A DNA stretch of 64,000 bases. Origin: Selaginella moellendorffii. Taxonomy: Eukaryota; Streptophyta; Lycopodiopsida; Selaginellales; Selaginellaceae. Shown in pieces: positions 41,231 through 53,130 of this stretch. The notes under the pieces are model-generated. The model saw nothing but the letters and a program-made list of their open reading frames with translations. It was not told the origin of the DNA and searched no databases. How positions within the stretch are numbered: position 1 is the first letter of the stretch; every line of letters starts with the position of its first letter. A program made the translations under genes and the position numbers. The stretch lies in the NCBI RefSeq assembly GCF_000143415.4, contig NW_003314383.1, positions 324,544 to 388,543 on the forward strand, written 5' to 3'.

Positions 41231-41400
41231 AGTCTTAGAATTGCACTACCAAGATCCTGCACATCATATCGTCTCCGGTTTGTTTCCCCGTCGTTCTATC
41301 CATGCAGAGGGCAATTTGGTCATCTTTGCGGAGTCAGGGCGAGGGGTTTATTACTTGAACACAATTTGCCAAGGGACTGCATTATCGGCCACACTTAAAA
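41231..41400 (+). repeat. Repeat flanking the copia relic, plus copy
   Basis: Partner of the inverted copy at 39040-39200. Here an 80-residue open frame survives (SGLFPRRSIHAEGNLVIF, GVYYLNTICQGTAL). No known domain. Confidence 0.6.
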
Positions 41401-41686
41401 GCGGAAAAGTGCACACCGCCATCCAAATCCTCACGTTTGCTGCTTCTTAAAACACCCAATCTCCTGGATTAGCAAACCGGATCAAGGAGGCTCAAATACC
41501 TCTTTTCTCCATCATCTCAAAGAGCTCGAGAGGAAAGTCGCTTGCACCGCTGTTCTTGCATCCTCTCGAACGATTCAGGCAGTGTATTCTTGATGGCTGT
41601 TTCCTAATCAGTGCGTTCCAAGTTACCGGGACTCTCCTCCCCACGGGAGTTCGCTCAGATTCCACCATGCTGCCGTGGAGAGAAGT

Positions 41687-41995
41687 TTACCACAGATTTG
41701 CAGCATCCGGAACTCTGGTGGACTTCTCCCAGTAGTTCCACCTTGATCCTGTCGAAAGCTCAGCAAACTCGATGTTCCCACACTTTACGTATGGGTCCAC
41801 CAGGCTACTCGCCACGAAAATGTCTTGGTCAAGTCCAGATTTTGCAGCTCGAGAGTGTATACATTTCACTCTCTCGAAACAACAAGCCTTGTTAGCTTTC
41901 CTTTCCACCTTTGCTACCACGCTCGAACAGGCTTTTAGTGCTGCGAGATAAGTCATGCGATCTGGACTCCAGCCTTCTTGCATTCTCCAAAACAA
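41687..41995 (-). pseudogene. PPR gene relic (PLS type)
   Basis: An open frame of 102 residues reads FWRMQEGWSPDRMTYLAALK, ACSSVV, CIHSRAAKSGLDQDIFVASS and LVDPYVKCGNIEFA. These are consecutive L2 and P/S repeats of a PLS-class PPR protein. A short insertion disrupts the first joint and no further repeats follow. Confidence 0.75.
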
Positions 41996-42499
41996 CTAAA
42001 AAAAGATTATTATGTTTTGATTTGAAAGTGGCTTTAAGATCAGTAGTGCAGCATCACCCTGGCATAACTTTGAATCAGTGCACTCAAGGAAGCTACCTCC
42101 AACTTACAACTGCACCTCATTGCCTGCGATTGATATGCCATGCCTTGCTCGAAGCAAGTAATTTTCACATCTTTCCATGGATTTCCTATACACCGTCTGT
42201 TGTATTTGCTGTAGATTTCACGCAAGCTTTCAATGCCACAAGGAAAGAAGCTCGATTCGGCATGAAGCCTTCACTTTTTGTCCCGAAACCCATCCCACCT
42301 TCACCATTCACACATTCCAGAATTAGGCTGGACTATCAAAGACAAGCTTCCACAACCAGCGTACGTAGCAATCAGCGTGTTGGCAACTGAAGAACCAAAT
42401 ACACACCCAGCTTGAGCAGCCAAAAGAGTGTACTGCTAAGACCTTCTCCAGGCACTGAACTAGCTGGTCCCATCTATCTTTTTGCCTTTCTCCTTCTTG

Positions 42500-44230
42500 A
42501 AGAGGATTTCCCTTTTAAGGGTTTTTCAAATTCCTAAAAAAATGAATATTCTTTTTATATGCTTTGCAATAAATATAAATATTAAGTGTGAGGTCCAAGT
42601 GTATAGCTATGATACCGTATATTAATATTAGCATTGGGATTTTGGTAGTTGTTGGATTGGTTTCAACGTAAACCATTCACTACTGTACATAAATTAAAGT
42701 TTTTGGGTTAATTGATATGCACATTTTTTATATTCCCTTTATATACATTAGTGGAGATGAAAGGCACTTTTGATTATCCCTGAGGAGTGGTTGGATTTGG
42801 GATTTTGGTTTAGATCTAGCTTTTGCATTGTCTAGGTCTAGCTTTTTTCATTTCATTTCTTTTGTTTTTTCTTTTTAGGATTTTAGTTTAAATCTAACTT
42901 TTGCATTATTTAGATCTCTTTTTTTTAAATTTTTTTTTTTCATGTTTCTTCTTTTGCTTTTCCTTTTTCATTCATCTTTATGGCAGAGTAGCAGTCTCCT
43001 CTTACTTTGACTCTTGAGCAGCAGTTGGTGCAATTGCTTGATGTTATGCAATTATAATTAAACAACCAAACTCAATTGATGGGGGCATTCACGGCATGTG
43101 GTATAACTCTTCCTGCTCTTGGTGTCAATCCTCACATTTGGCCAGAATTCTTTCATGGGAATTTTGGGGATGATATGTACTATTGGTTTGATCATTTCAC
43201 AGTGATTGCCACATATCATTCTTGGGATGATGTTTGATGTTTGTGTGAGTTTCCCATGTGTTTCCAAGGGATGGCATTGTAGTAGTATTGATTAGTTTTT
43301 CAAGTTTTATTATTTGTGGTCATATACATAAGCTCTTATTGTTGCCCATCCATAAACACAATAACTAAAGTCAAAATATACCTAAGATTCCTTCTTGCAT
43401 TTGTCAAACCAAGTCAACTCCACTACTTAGTCCTTTGGTGGATATCTTCATCATGTAACAATGTTAGTTGTTGTCATTGTTTACTTGGAATAAACCTTCA
43501 AAACAATAATTTTTATGTGTTTTATGAGGAATTAAATATTGCTTATTTCATCCTTGTCAAGCCTAAATTCTCTTTGAACTTTATACAACCAATGCTTTAG
43601 CCTAAAATTGTTGCATTTGATTAATGGAAGCTATTATCTTTTGATATTTATCTTCTGTCATCCTTGATATCCCCCATGTATATGAATAAATCTTGAATTT
43701 GATGCTTTGTTACGTATTCATTATCCTTGTCAAATTTAGTAAAGAATTCTTTGGCAACAACTTCCTTTATGATCATATGCATGACTAACCTAGGACCTTT
43801 CAATTTACTAGCCTTTTCCTCCACCATTGTATGTAGATTCTGTTACTCTCACCTACTCTTTCGGATTGGGATGTCATGGTTGTGGAAATGATGCCTTGTG
43901 AAGTTGGTATCATTTAGGCAATTGTTTGCAATATAAGCATTTCAACAATCTTTTATCCCCCTTTTTCCTTGAAGAGTCGTTGCCCTACCATTGAACTCTA
44001 GCCTTCTCAGCTAATGTTGTAGCAATGCTTTCAATCCAATCTCATTTTTTGGGTGTCTCTATTGTTTGAAAGAAATTACAAAAAGAGTTATCACATTTAA
44101 TCATTCTAACACATTAGAAAGACATATTTTGGCAAATTCTTAATCATTGTTGTAAGGAACCAACTCCCCGAGGTGTCATAGGGTAAAAGGATCTCTGAAA
44201 GCACGACCGAAATGATAAAGAGTTCATTGG
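42500..44230. other. AT-rich repeat-derived stretch with a gag fragment
   Basis: This stretch is much richer in A/T than its neighbours. At 42980-43236 the plus strand reads LTLEQQLVQLLDVMQL, then LPALGVNPHIWPEFFHGNFG and DDMYYWFDHFTVIATYHSWD, which resembles the N-terminal part of Ty3/gypsy gag, broken by TAG and TAA stops. The rest shows no coding sequence. Confidence 0.5.
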
Positions 44231-44515
44231 ATGGAACCGAGTATGAGATCGAGTCCAAGACCGACTCTAAGACCGAGTTTGAGATAGAGTTCGGGATCGA
44301 GTCTGAGGCCAACTCCGAGACCGAGTTCGAGACCGAGTTTAAGACGGAGTCCAAGATCTGAGATTGGGTCTGAGACCGAGTCCAAGGTCGAGTCCGAGGT
44401 CGAGTTCAAGATCAAGTTTGAGGTTGAGTCCGAGATCGAGTTCGAGACTAAGTCCGAGGTCGGGTTTGAGATCGAGTTCGAGGTCGAGTCTGAGACCAAG
44501 TTCGACTACTAATAC
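44231..44515 (+). repeat. GAGTCCGAGAYC minisatellite
   Basis: About 24 degenerate copies of a 12-bp unit (GAGTCCGAGATC, GAGTTCGAGACC and the like). It is followed by GGGTGAAAGCCCAAAGCAT and CCAAAAGTATAGTA, text that also follows the related array at 60728-61150, so both arrays sit in copies of one repeat family. Confidence 0.85.
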
Positions 44516-44785
44516 AGGTCAAGGGGTGAAAGCCCAAAGCATGTGTCTCCTGGGGGGGGGGGCTGTAGAGGGTTCCAAAAGTATAGTAGGGATAGTGAAG
44601 TCCAGGAACTAGTCTTGAAGGAACTCTCCAATGGTACTTCCAAACTGACTTAAGGTTGAGACTGGGGCCAAGGGGCGTTGGGTGGGAGTGAGCATGGACT
44701 TAGGTGGTGCCAGAGGGGCCACCCAAGGAAGTGGTCACGAGCAGCTCCCACTCTCGGAAGGGAAACCGACTGCAGTGCTTCCAGC

Positions 44786-44789
44786 TCAT
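44786..44789 (+). other. Target-site duplication TCAT, left
   Basis: TCAT directly precedes the left terminal inverted repeat and is matched by TCAT at 58939-58942 directly after the right one. Confidence 0.75.
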
Positions 44790-44813
44790 AAGCTCTATTT
44801 CGTTAAAGTGGGA
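44790..44813 (+). repeat. Left terminal inverted repeat
   Basis: 24 bp, AAGCTCTATTTCGTTAAAG followed by TGGGA, identical to the reverse complement of 58915-58938. Confidence 0.9.
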
Positions 44814-45449
44814 TTTATTCAGTAAAATGGGACTAGGTACAAATTTTTAAGTATTTGAAAATGACGTGAAATTATATGTTTTTTGTCTAGGGGCTAGACA
44901 TATCTGGGGTATGGTGACTAGCGCGGTGACTTTGTGTCCAGACTGAGTCCATCTGGTTGTATAATAAATCTCATTGTCAAGGTGAACAAGCCGAATCTGA
45001 AGCTAAAGAAGAGCGATGGCATGCGCGCACACACTATTTGTTTGTTCATTGAGCGTGTGGTGAGCTTTCCAAGATGAACGTCATTCCTATTAGCCAGACA
45101 TATAACTTAATGGTGAGAACATTTAGATATTATTCAATGTTATCTTTTTCTAATGAATCTAATTGTGAAGGTGTAGCAAGAGGCATTGCTAGTCTGGAGA
45201 AGTCATTTAACTCATTTGACCCTTAGTGTATTTTCATGAAACTAAATAACATTCATATTATTAAGGAATTTCTCTAGTACCTTTTTTTTACGACATAGAG
45301 GCTTGCATTTCTTTCAAAGGTGATTTAGTAAAAGGCTTGAGGGCACATGCCATTCTATTTCTCAGACCAGTATTAAGATATACTAGTGCAAAGGGAAAAA
45401 GGTATTTGGTGATCAAGTAAATGGCATGAGGGCACACGCCATTATAAGC

Positions 45450-45722
45450 CTAAGCGCTAGTGGACACCTCCTTTTTGGTACTCTCAGCGGTACTATCATC
45501 CTTCTCCGGGTCAGTTGTTTTGCTTTGGATTGTTGTCTCTAACGTTACTGGGGCATTCTCGATAGTTGTTAATGTTGCCGTTTGTTCAGAAAAATGATCA
45601 CCTAGAGTATAGTACGGGGAGTTTGGAAGACTTATATATTTTACATCTTCACCTATCTCCTTCTCCGTCTCCTTTTCTGCCTCACTTACAGATTTTGTGC
45701 TTGCCATGAGAACGCTCTTCAC
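45450..45722 (-). CDS. Small hypothetical frame in the transposon left arm
   Basis: An open frame of about 90 residues, Ser/Thr/Glu-rich (STKSVSEAEKETEKEIGEDV), preceded by an acceptor-like TATTTTAG. It could be a distal exon of the transposase gene, since several short GGTGAACAA-type segments lie between the two. No domain is recognised. Confidence 0.35.
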   Translation of the reverse strand: MKSVLMASTKSVSEAEKETEKEIGEDVKYISLPNSPYYTLGDHFSEQTATLTTIENAPVTLETTIQSKTTDPEKDDSTAESTKKEVSTSA

Positions 45723-46420
45723 CCTAAAATATGGAGTTCATTGTGTTATAAAAGGAAACCAACACACACGCTGCAAGGGAATGATGGTACATAAAGCACG
45801 TAAGCCCACAATATGGGTTTATGTGCCATTAATATGGGCCACATGCCATATTATTAGATTTATGCACGTGTGATTGGTAAATGCATATGTCACATCATTT
45901 TTGTTTTACCTCACACACTATATCAGGCCTAATGAACCATATCACATGTGCGCACATGCTATATATATGGAGAAGTATTATGCAAGGATAGAAAAATTCA
46001 ATGCATGATTGTGGAGAGCAATGGCATGAAGCCACATGCTAAATAACATTTTAGAGAAAGAATTAAAATAGAAACATGCAAACACTACTGAGTGGACCAA
46101 GACTTAGAAGTGCACAATTGAATGAGGTATTTCTAATAAATATTTCACTCACCTTATATAGGAATGGCTACCACTCTCAAATGGCATATCGCCTCATGCC
46201 ATCACCTCGCAATTTGTTATAACAATCCGATGAATTCATATTCGGCTTGTTCACCTTGAACTTTAAGTAAGATTTGCTAGAACAACTAAGAATTTATACT
46301 TGTTATTTGTATCATCTCACCTAGGAATGGCATAAGGCCACATGCCATCACGCCTCCTCTGATTCAGATTCAGATTGTTCACCTTGAAATAAAATACATT
46401 AGAAACTTAGTAAAGGAATA

Positions 46421-49400
46421 TTAATGAATCTCACCTTGAACTCGGGTTATGAATGCTCTTGTTGCATCTCTTGCATGGTCTGGCAAGGTGATGGTGGCAC
46501 TCTGCTTCCGCATCCAACCATGCACAACATTATCCACTGATATGCTCATGCTGAGATCCCTTGGATTCAGCACCCATCTCTTTTCTAGGCAATCCTTTGT
46601 ATATCCAGAACTTGGCTTGAACCACTCCATAGTTACATTGAAGGAGTTAGTTTCCGCGTCCTCCTCTGCATCAGTGATGCAGTGCCCCACCCATATCATT
46701 TGTTTTTTATTACTGGGTCTGACAAGCACGACCATTCCTTTGCAGACCTGTACTGGATTGAATGCTGAATTCGGCTTCTTGTTCCTCGGCCCACAATAGT
46801 GATCCTCAACATCGTTATCTGTCACTGCATTTCCAGAGGACATTGTTCCGCTACTATCTGGTGCTCTGGGTTCTGGCCAAAAGGACTCTTCCAATTCTTC
46901 ATATACAACCGGCCCATTTTGGATAGTAGATATAATCTTCTCCCAGTATTCGAGCAAAGGCTTGCACCTCTGAAAATAGGATTCTCCACCAAACACCAAC
47001 CCCCTCTTCCAAAAGGCAATATGCTGTCTAATCCCGGCCACTATACTTTCCTGGTCTTTGAGTCCATCCGGGTGCGTCGGCCGTGGGGAACCCTGAGGAA
47101 TCATAGGTTCCTTAGTTATGGGATCTCTCTTGAAGAGTTCAATGCCGTCCACTGGCAGCCACACTGTGTCCCATTTTCTCATCTTGTACTTCATCACTGG
47201 AGCACCGTCACGCATGCTGAAATGAAACTGAAGAGGCTTGGAGTGGCCAATCAGCGTTTCGGATCCGTCCCTGATGTAGCCTCTTACAAACCCCTTAAAG
47301 TCTGGAACCTCTGTCACAAGTGCAGCTTCAACAGTGCCTTTGATGCAATTTTGGAATTCATCGTAGAGTTGTGGGAGGGTGAGGACATTGGATCGCTGGA
47401 GGGACTTTGCCAAGTGACTGAACATGGCATCGACGTCTTCATGAGTGTGCCCAACAATGAGAAAGCCAAGTGTAACTATTTCAAATATGCCTTTGGCAAC
47501 AAGCATCGCCAAGTACGCGAAGACGTACATGTTTTTGTTCTCACTGCCAGCATTGTCTGTTTGGAGCAGAAGATGGGGTGGAAAGCCACATCGGCCGCAA
47601 GAACTTCCTTGAGATTCTGCTTCGTTTGGATGAGGCTGTGCATTCACCGGGCGACCAGCCTCGTCAGAATGGCATGAGGCCTCACGTGATAACCCTACAA
47701 TCTGACGGCCAACATATTCACTAGGATGGCATGGGGCCCCACGCGATACTGCAAGCCTTTGCTCCTCCTCCAGCTGAACCCTGTATGGGGTTCAATCGAC
47801 AAGGGCCTTATGCAAGGGTTGGCCGTTCAGCTCAGTCTGCGCACTTTGCAGAGACCTTAAGTGTTTTGCTAGGGACGCAATCATCATGTTTGCACCCCCA
47901 CCACCCCATAGAGGTACAAAGAAGTTCCCATAGTTCTGGGCACCATGCCCATGAGCGATTATGCCAAACAGAGACATAGGCAGCTGCATGGATGAAGAGA
48001 TTGCCTTGGGGGCAGGATTGAGTCGAGGTAAGCACGTCTTTTTCTGGTCCATTTTGTCGTGGATGATGCAGAGGTAAGAGTCAGGTCTCTCCATGGAGAG
48101 AATCCTGTTATGATAATATGCAGTCCTGTAGCTTCTCTGCTTCTCTGCTGTAGCCACCTTCTAACCAACATCTCTCGCTCTTGAGCGCTGCAAGAATTCT
48201 TTGACAAAGCCATTTTGATAGCAGTGCACTCGTCACACTTTGAAAAGCTGGAGTACTTTCCTATACTCACATCCCTGAACCTGTTGCTCCACAATCTACT
48301 AAATCTAGATTGGCTTAGCTTCCTGTAGCCATTACTCTGGAGTTCCCGATTCATATCTTCCAATATGGCCCCCTTGGTATACATGGAAGGGAGAATTTGT
48401 TGGGTGTCTCGTGTTCCATCTTCCAAGAGGCGGGTTTTATGTGGTTGCTGCTTGCTACATGTCTCGACAAACCTCTTGAAGATTGCCTCTCCATATACAA
48501 CATGACCCCTGGTTTTGTGCGTACCGTCGTTCCCATGGACTGCCTGTTGAACCCTTTGTTCCTCGAACTCAGTTTTGATTCTGTAGAATGTGGTTCGAGG
48601 GACTCCATAAATGATTCTCCATGCCTTCATGCAGACCAAACCCCTCTGGAAGACCATGCCCCCCACCTGATGTTCTGAAGCATCAACAGATGACCGTAAT
48701 GCCTCATACACAAAATTGTGAGCTGCCTTCCAGGACAATGTCTTGTATCTTGCTCTCTCCTCTTCAATAGCATCCCAATCAGCATGTTGACAGCACCTCC
48801 TCTTGCAACAAGCAATTGTCGAGACCATTCGAACCTCCATCGCCATTTTCTACCTTTTCGATTTGTTGCTCAGATCCCTTTGGCTGTGCTTTAGGAAGGT
48901 GTACTTTCTTTTCCCATGAAGAGATGTTCTGTCATCAGTTGTAGTGGTGTTTGATTGTGAATCCTTCACATTCTCAAACACTAAGTGCCTCAATTTCCAC
49001 CGCACAATGCTTCCAATAGTCAGATTGTTTTCTTCTGTGTCAACAACCTCTAAAATCGCAACTCCAATATCATCCCAGCCCAATTCTTGATTAGCAACCG
49101 CATCTCTTGGATCGACAACTGTGGCTAAGCCCTCAGTTACCACCTCCCCCTCAGGGTTGTTTAGAAACACCTTTGCCTGAATCCATGTAGCACGGTTCTT
49201 AAGATCCACGGAGGGAACATGCGTCGCAGTTGCGCTGTCCCCAACATCTGCTTTCTTCTGAAGATTTTTCAAGGCAACAACAACATTTACCCCGACGACC
49301 ATCTCTCCTCGTTCAATAGCGACCACATTCCCATCGAAGATAGTCTCTACTGATATAGCAGCATTGCCTTCCCCAAGCCTTTGACAGTGTATAACAAAGT

Positions 49401-49486
49401 TCCGATCCATAGACACAAGCGTCCCTTTTGCAACTCTCTTCCCACCATTCAAAATGTAAACCTTTTCCCCAACCCTGAAGGCGATT
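46421..49486 (-). pseudogene. Transposase-like protein of the 14-kb element
   Basis: Reading from 49486 downward: RIAFRVGEKVYILNGGKRVA then GTLVSMDRNFV, a domain resembling the DUF8039-type module of plant En/Spm-like proteins; then SNKSKR, an in-frame TAG (48850-48852), KMAMEVRMVSTIACCKRRCC; a helical region; KCDECTAIKMAL; SYRTAYYHNRILSMERPDSY; IIHDKMDQKKT (candidate first Asp); FGIIAHGHGAQNYGNFFVPL; after a probable intron (about 47650-47790) LLLQTDNAGSENKNMYVFAY (second Asp) and FLIVGHTHEDVDAMFSHLAK (candidate third acid). That order suggests an RNase H-fold D-D-E/D transposase like the DUF7869-type proteins of many eukaryotes (from memory). Besides the TAG, an 8-bp tandem duplication at 48133-48148 shifts the frame. 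Introns near the 3' end hold palindromes. Confidence 0.72.
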
Positions 49487-49673
49487 CTGAAAGTGCAGAA
49501 AAGAAGTTAAGACCATACAAAAAATGATTGGAGAATGGCCTAAATCATAACATACCAAACAACCTCAATAGCATGAGGCCACATGCCATTATTCAAACAT
49601 GCTATTGACACCCACGTGAAATTTCGCATTCACAAAATTGGCATGAGCCCTCATGCCATTAGTGGTACCACTA

Positions 49674-49865
49674 ATGGCATGAGGCCTCACGCTATCTTTG
49701 GCCCCTACTAGCCTGTTGCTATACTCCTTTTACCTTGCTGCAACTGTCTATATTTTTGTGGCCATGACTAGTCACCCATACAAAAATATATACAGTTGCA
49801 GCAAGGCAAAAGGAATATGGCAATAGGCTAGCAGGGGCCAAAGATGGCATGAGGCCTCATGCCAT
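49674..49865. repeat. 192-bp foldback with palindromes at its ends
   Basis: Arms 49674-49759 and 49780-49865 are inverted copies (about 90% alike; shared text includes CTTTGGCCCCT, CTTGCTGCAACTGT and TATTTTTGT) around a 20-bp loop. Each outer end is one of the 22-bp palindromes. A partial third arm ends at the palindrome at 49942. Confidence 0.85.
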
Positions 49866-50310
49866 CTTGATATACACACAGCTGCAGGCAAGTAAAAACA
49901 TACATGACAATACGCTAGCCATGAAATTGCAAGGGCCCAAGATGGCATGTGGCCTCATGCCATTTTTAAATGTGGTCCTAAGCCATTCCATGGTGAACAT
50001 ACTAGGAAGCACAAGTGCCGAATATCAAGAGGAAGCGGTAGCCACACCAAAGACAGTGCCACTCGCAACACCGCAACTACTCGTAGCGCCGCTCGCAACA
50101 CCACAACTGCTCGTAGCGCCGCTCGCACAAACTGCCACTCGCATAAACTGCCGCTCGCAATGGCGCTCGCAATGCCGCAACCGCTTGTAAACGCATAAAC
50201 CACAGCTCACAACGCCGCTTACACAAGCAGCACTCACTGCACTCAGCGGAACCAAGAACACGGCGCACAAAAATGATAGACCTAGGAATGAGTTTGAGAA
50301 TTCAAAAATA

Positions 50311-52234
50311 ACACACGCTTGAACGTCACATCAAATCCTCTGACAAACCAGATCTTATGATTCCTCTGACAAATTTCAAACTGAGTAGCTTCTAGACTTT
50401 GCTGTCGGACGTTGAACTTTGTCACATCATGTCCTTGCCTCGATCCAGCTGTGCCATGTCAGTGATTTGAACTTTGCTATGCCGTGTCAGCGATCCGCAC
50501 CAAGATTATTCGCCGTGTAAAGGAATAATTATGTTGTGTGTGTACGTCCATTTATGGCAATATAAAGCCACACGCCATTCAAAGAATAATGCTAGTCGAG
50601 CATTTTTTGGTGCATTTTTTGGTTCAAAATTGCATGAGCCCACACGCTATAAAGTTTACCTATACCAAAAATAGAAACAACTTTATTTACTTGGGAATTT
50701 AAGTGGTTGAGGCATTTTTAAACTTACAAACACATGCCCTACTTACATTCCTTTGGTTGCTTAAAATTCAAAAATATTATAAACCTTTCTTTTTGCATTC
50801 TCAATGTTTTCAATTATGGTTTTTGATTTTCACAGGATCAGCCTAGTAATCTATTTGCATCCCGTCATGTTTATAGCTAGCTTTCGTTTGTCCCCTTTGC
50901 TAGCCTGAGATACATCTGCTCGGCATCTGCCTCTTACAGCATTTGCCCAGAAAGGGCATCTTTCTTCACGCAGCATTTGCCACATGTTTAGGGTTTAGGA
51001 TTTAGGGTTTAGCAATTCAGTAGCTTGATAAACATGCAAATACAGAACTTGATGCAAAATCCTTTGATATGTCACAATGCCCCTAAAATCATAAACACAT
51101 TTCAATAGAGAGGGTCCTTTCATTTCATAACTCCTTACGTAGATCTTGGTGAAACCAAAGTTAGTGAAGTTAGTTTCTTGTGATCCCACATCTGATTGTG
51201 ATGTCCCTTTGCAGTGTCGATGGAAAGGTCAATGCACACCAAACTGTAAAATCTTGGAGCAAAATAACGGTCGGATCTATGGCAAATGCCCCTGAAACAT
51301 TGTAAGGCTCGTGTGGTCTCATGTGGTGTCTGATCGAGATGCTTCTTTGCAGGGTCATCAGGAAAGATATTGTATACCATTCTGTAAAATCTAGTTGCGA
51401 TCTAACGGTTGGATCTCCAGAAAACTCAAAAAAATCTCGTGCGTGTTAGAATATTCTAGGAATATACTCCTATGTGCCCCTGAAAATGGCATGCGGCCCC
51501 ACGCCATTCAAGAGATAACAAGAAATGATGCCGAGCATTTTTTGGTGCATTTTTTGGGATCAAAATTGCATGAGCCCACACGCTTGAACGTCACATCAAA
51601 TCCTCTGACAAACCAAATCTTATAATTCCTCTGACAAATTTTAAAGTGAGTAGCTGCTAGACTTTGCTGCCGGATGTTGAACTTTGTCACATCATGTCCT
51701 TGCCTCGATCCAGCTGTGCCATGTCAGTGATTCGAACTTTGCCATGCCATGTCAGCGATCCGCGCCAAGATTATTCGCCGTGTAACTGCTCGGCATCTGC
51801 CTCTTACAGCATTTGCCTAGAAAGGGCATCTTTCTTCATGCAACATTTGCCACATGTTTAGGGTTTAGGGTTTTGCAATTCAGTAGCTTGATAAACATGC
51901 AAATACAGAACTTGAAGCAAAATCCTTTGATATGTCAGGACCATAAACACATTTCAATAGAGAGGGTCCTTTCATTTCATAACTCCTTACGTAGATCTTG
52001 GTGAAATCAGAGTTAGTGAAGTTGGTTTCTTGTGATCCCGCATCTGATTGTGATGTCCCTTTGCAGTGTCGATGGAAAGGTCAATGCACACCAAACTGTA
52101 GAATCTTGGAGCAAAATAACGGTCAGATCTATGGCAAATGCCCCTGAAACATTGTAAGGCTCGTGTGGTCTCATGTGGTGTCCGATCGAGATGCTTCTTT
52201 GCAGGGTCATCAAGAAGGACATTGTATACCATTC
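50311..52234 (+). repeat. Diverged direct duplication in the transposon middle
   Basis: 50311-50520 (from GCTTGAACGTCACATCAAATC to the ATTATTCGCCGTGTAA end) recurs at 51579-51784, and 50908-51390 (from CTGCTCGGCATCTGCCTC) recurs at 51787-52234, about 95% alike. The second copy lacks roughly 390 bp that separates the two parts in the first. A short TTTAGGG-type (telomere-like) patch lies in both (50986-51012 and 51858). No protein is coded. Confidence 0.85.
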
Positions 52235-52459
52235 TTTATTTAGCTGAACATCTGGCATTTTTGGAAATACAAGATGCTTTGGAATATCCAATCATGCATG
52301 GTATAAATATAGCGAGGGTATTAAATGATATCCCAATCATGATCTTTCTTTTGGATTTCGCGTGCATGCAGTCCGAGGAATGATGACGTTGCAGATTTCT
52401 TTTGGATTTCACGTGCATGCCAGAAATTAATGGTGGTGCCCAAGTCCGAGGAATGATGA

Positions 52460-53130
52460 CGTTGTGGGATTACCAACCGTCGTGACATTTTGCGCGTGTG
52501 AGGTTAGGTTTTGCATCGTACTTGCGCTCGCACACTCGCGCTCGCATCGCGCTCCAACTCGCGATCACGCTCACATTCGGGCTCATCTACCTTCTCTACA
52601 GGTTTCTCGTGTGCATCGGCGTCCACTCGCGCTTGCATCACACTCGCGCTTGCATCGCGCTCGTGTGCATCGTCGTCCACTTCAAGACACACCCAGTTTG
52701 TAACTTCGCTGCCAACTCCGCCACCCACTCCGCCACCCACACGCAGCCCACTTGGCGTCCCGGGAGATTTCAGCGCCACTCTCCAACTGTAAGTGGCAGA
52801 GTAGCCTTGCTGCTACGATCTGCTGCACACACAGTGCACATTCGCCAGCGAGTCCGGCCTCGATTGTCATGCCGCCATTCGGCTTCAAATGGTAAGTCTT
52901 TTAGGCCAAGTAGAAAATGGCATGAGGCCACATGCCATTCAGTAGCAACATTGTCATGCACCGATTGGGCTCTCGAGTGCAGTCCGGTTACAGATGGCGT
53001 GTAGCCTCACGCCATCTTAGGATGCAGCCTCAAGACATCTGATGTAGTGGTGAATGGCGTGTGGCCTCACGTTATTTCCAGCTGCTAGCTTTTCATCTGT
53101 CAGCTCTAATTGTTGTGCATTTCTGAACAG
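52460..53130 (+). other. Unresolved 5' part of the right-arm gene
   Basis: GCTCGCACTCGC-rich low-complexity sequence (52520-52680) and a probable first exon ending ATGCCGCCATTCGGC then TTCAAATG before GTAAGT at 52892. Three palindromes (52917, 52994, 53054) stand between it and the exon at 53131. A small middle exon is needed to match phases but I cannot place it surely. Confidence 0.4.

Noticed and set aside
46799-47677. A 292-residue plus-strand frame
   Set aside because: It lies exactly opposite the transposase core, whose minus-strand motifs are convincing.
50986-51012. TTTAGGG repeats as a chromosome end
   Set aside because: Only about four degenerate units, inside a duplicated transposon segment; far too short for a telomere.
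52498-53004. A 168-residue frame with hydrophobic and His-rich text
   Set aside because: Most of it is GCTCGCACT-type low complexity, and it crosses a likely splice donor and two palindromes.
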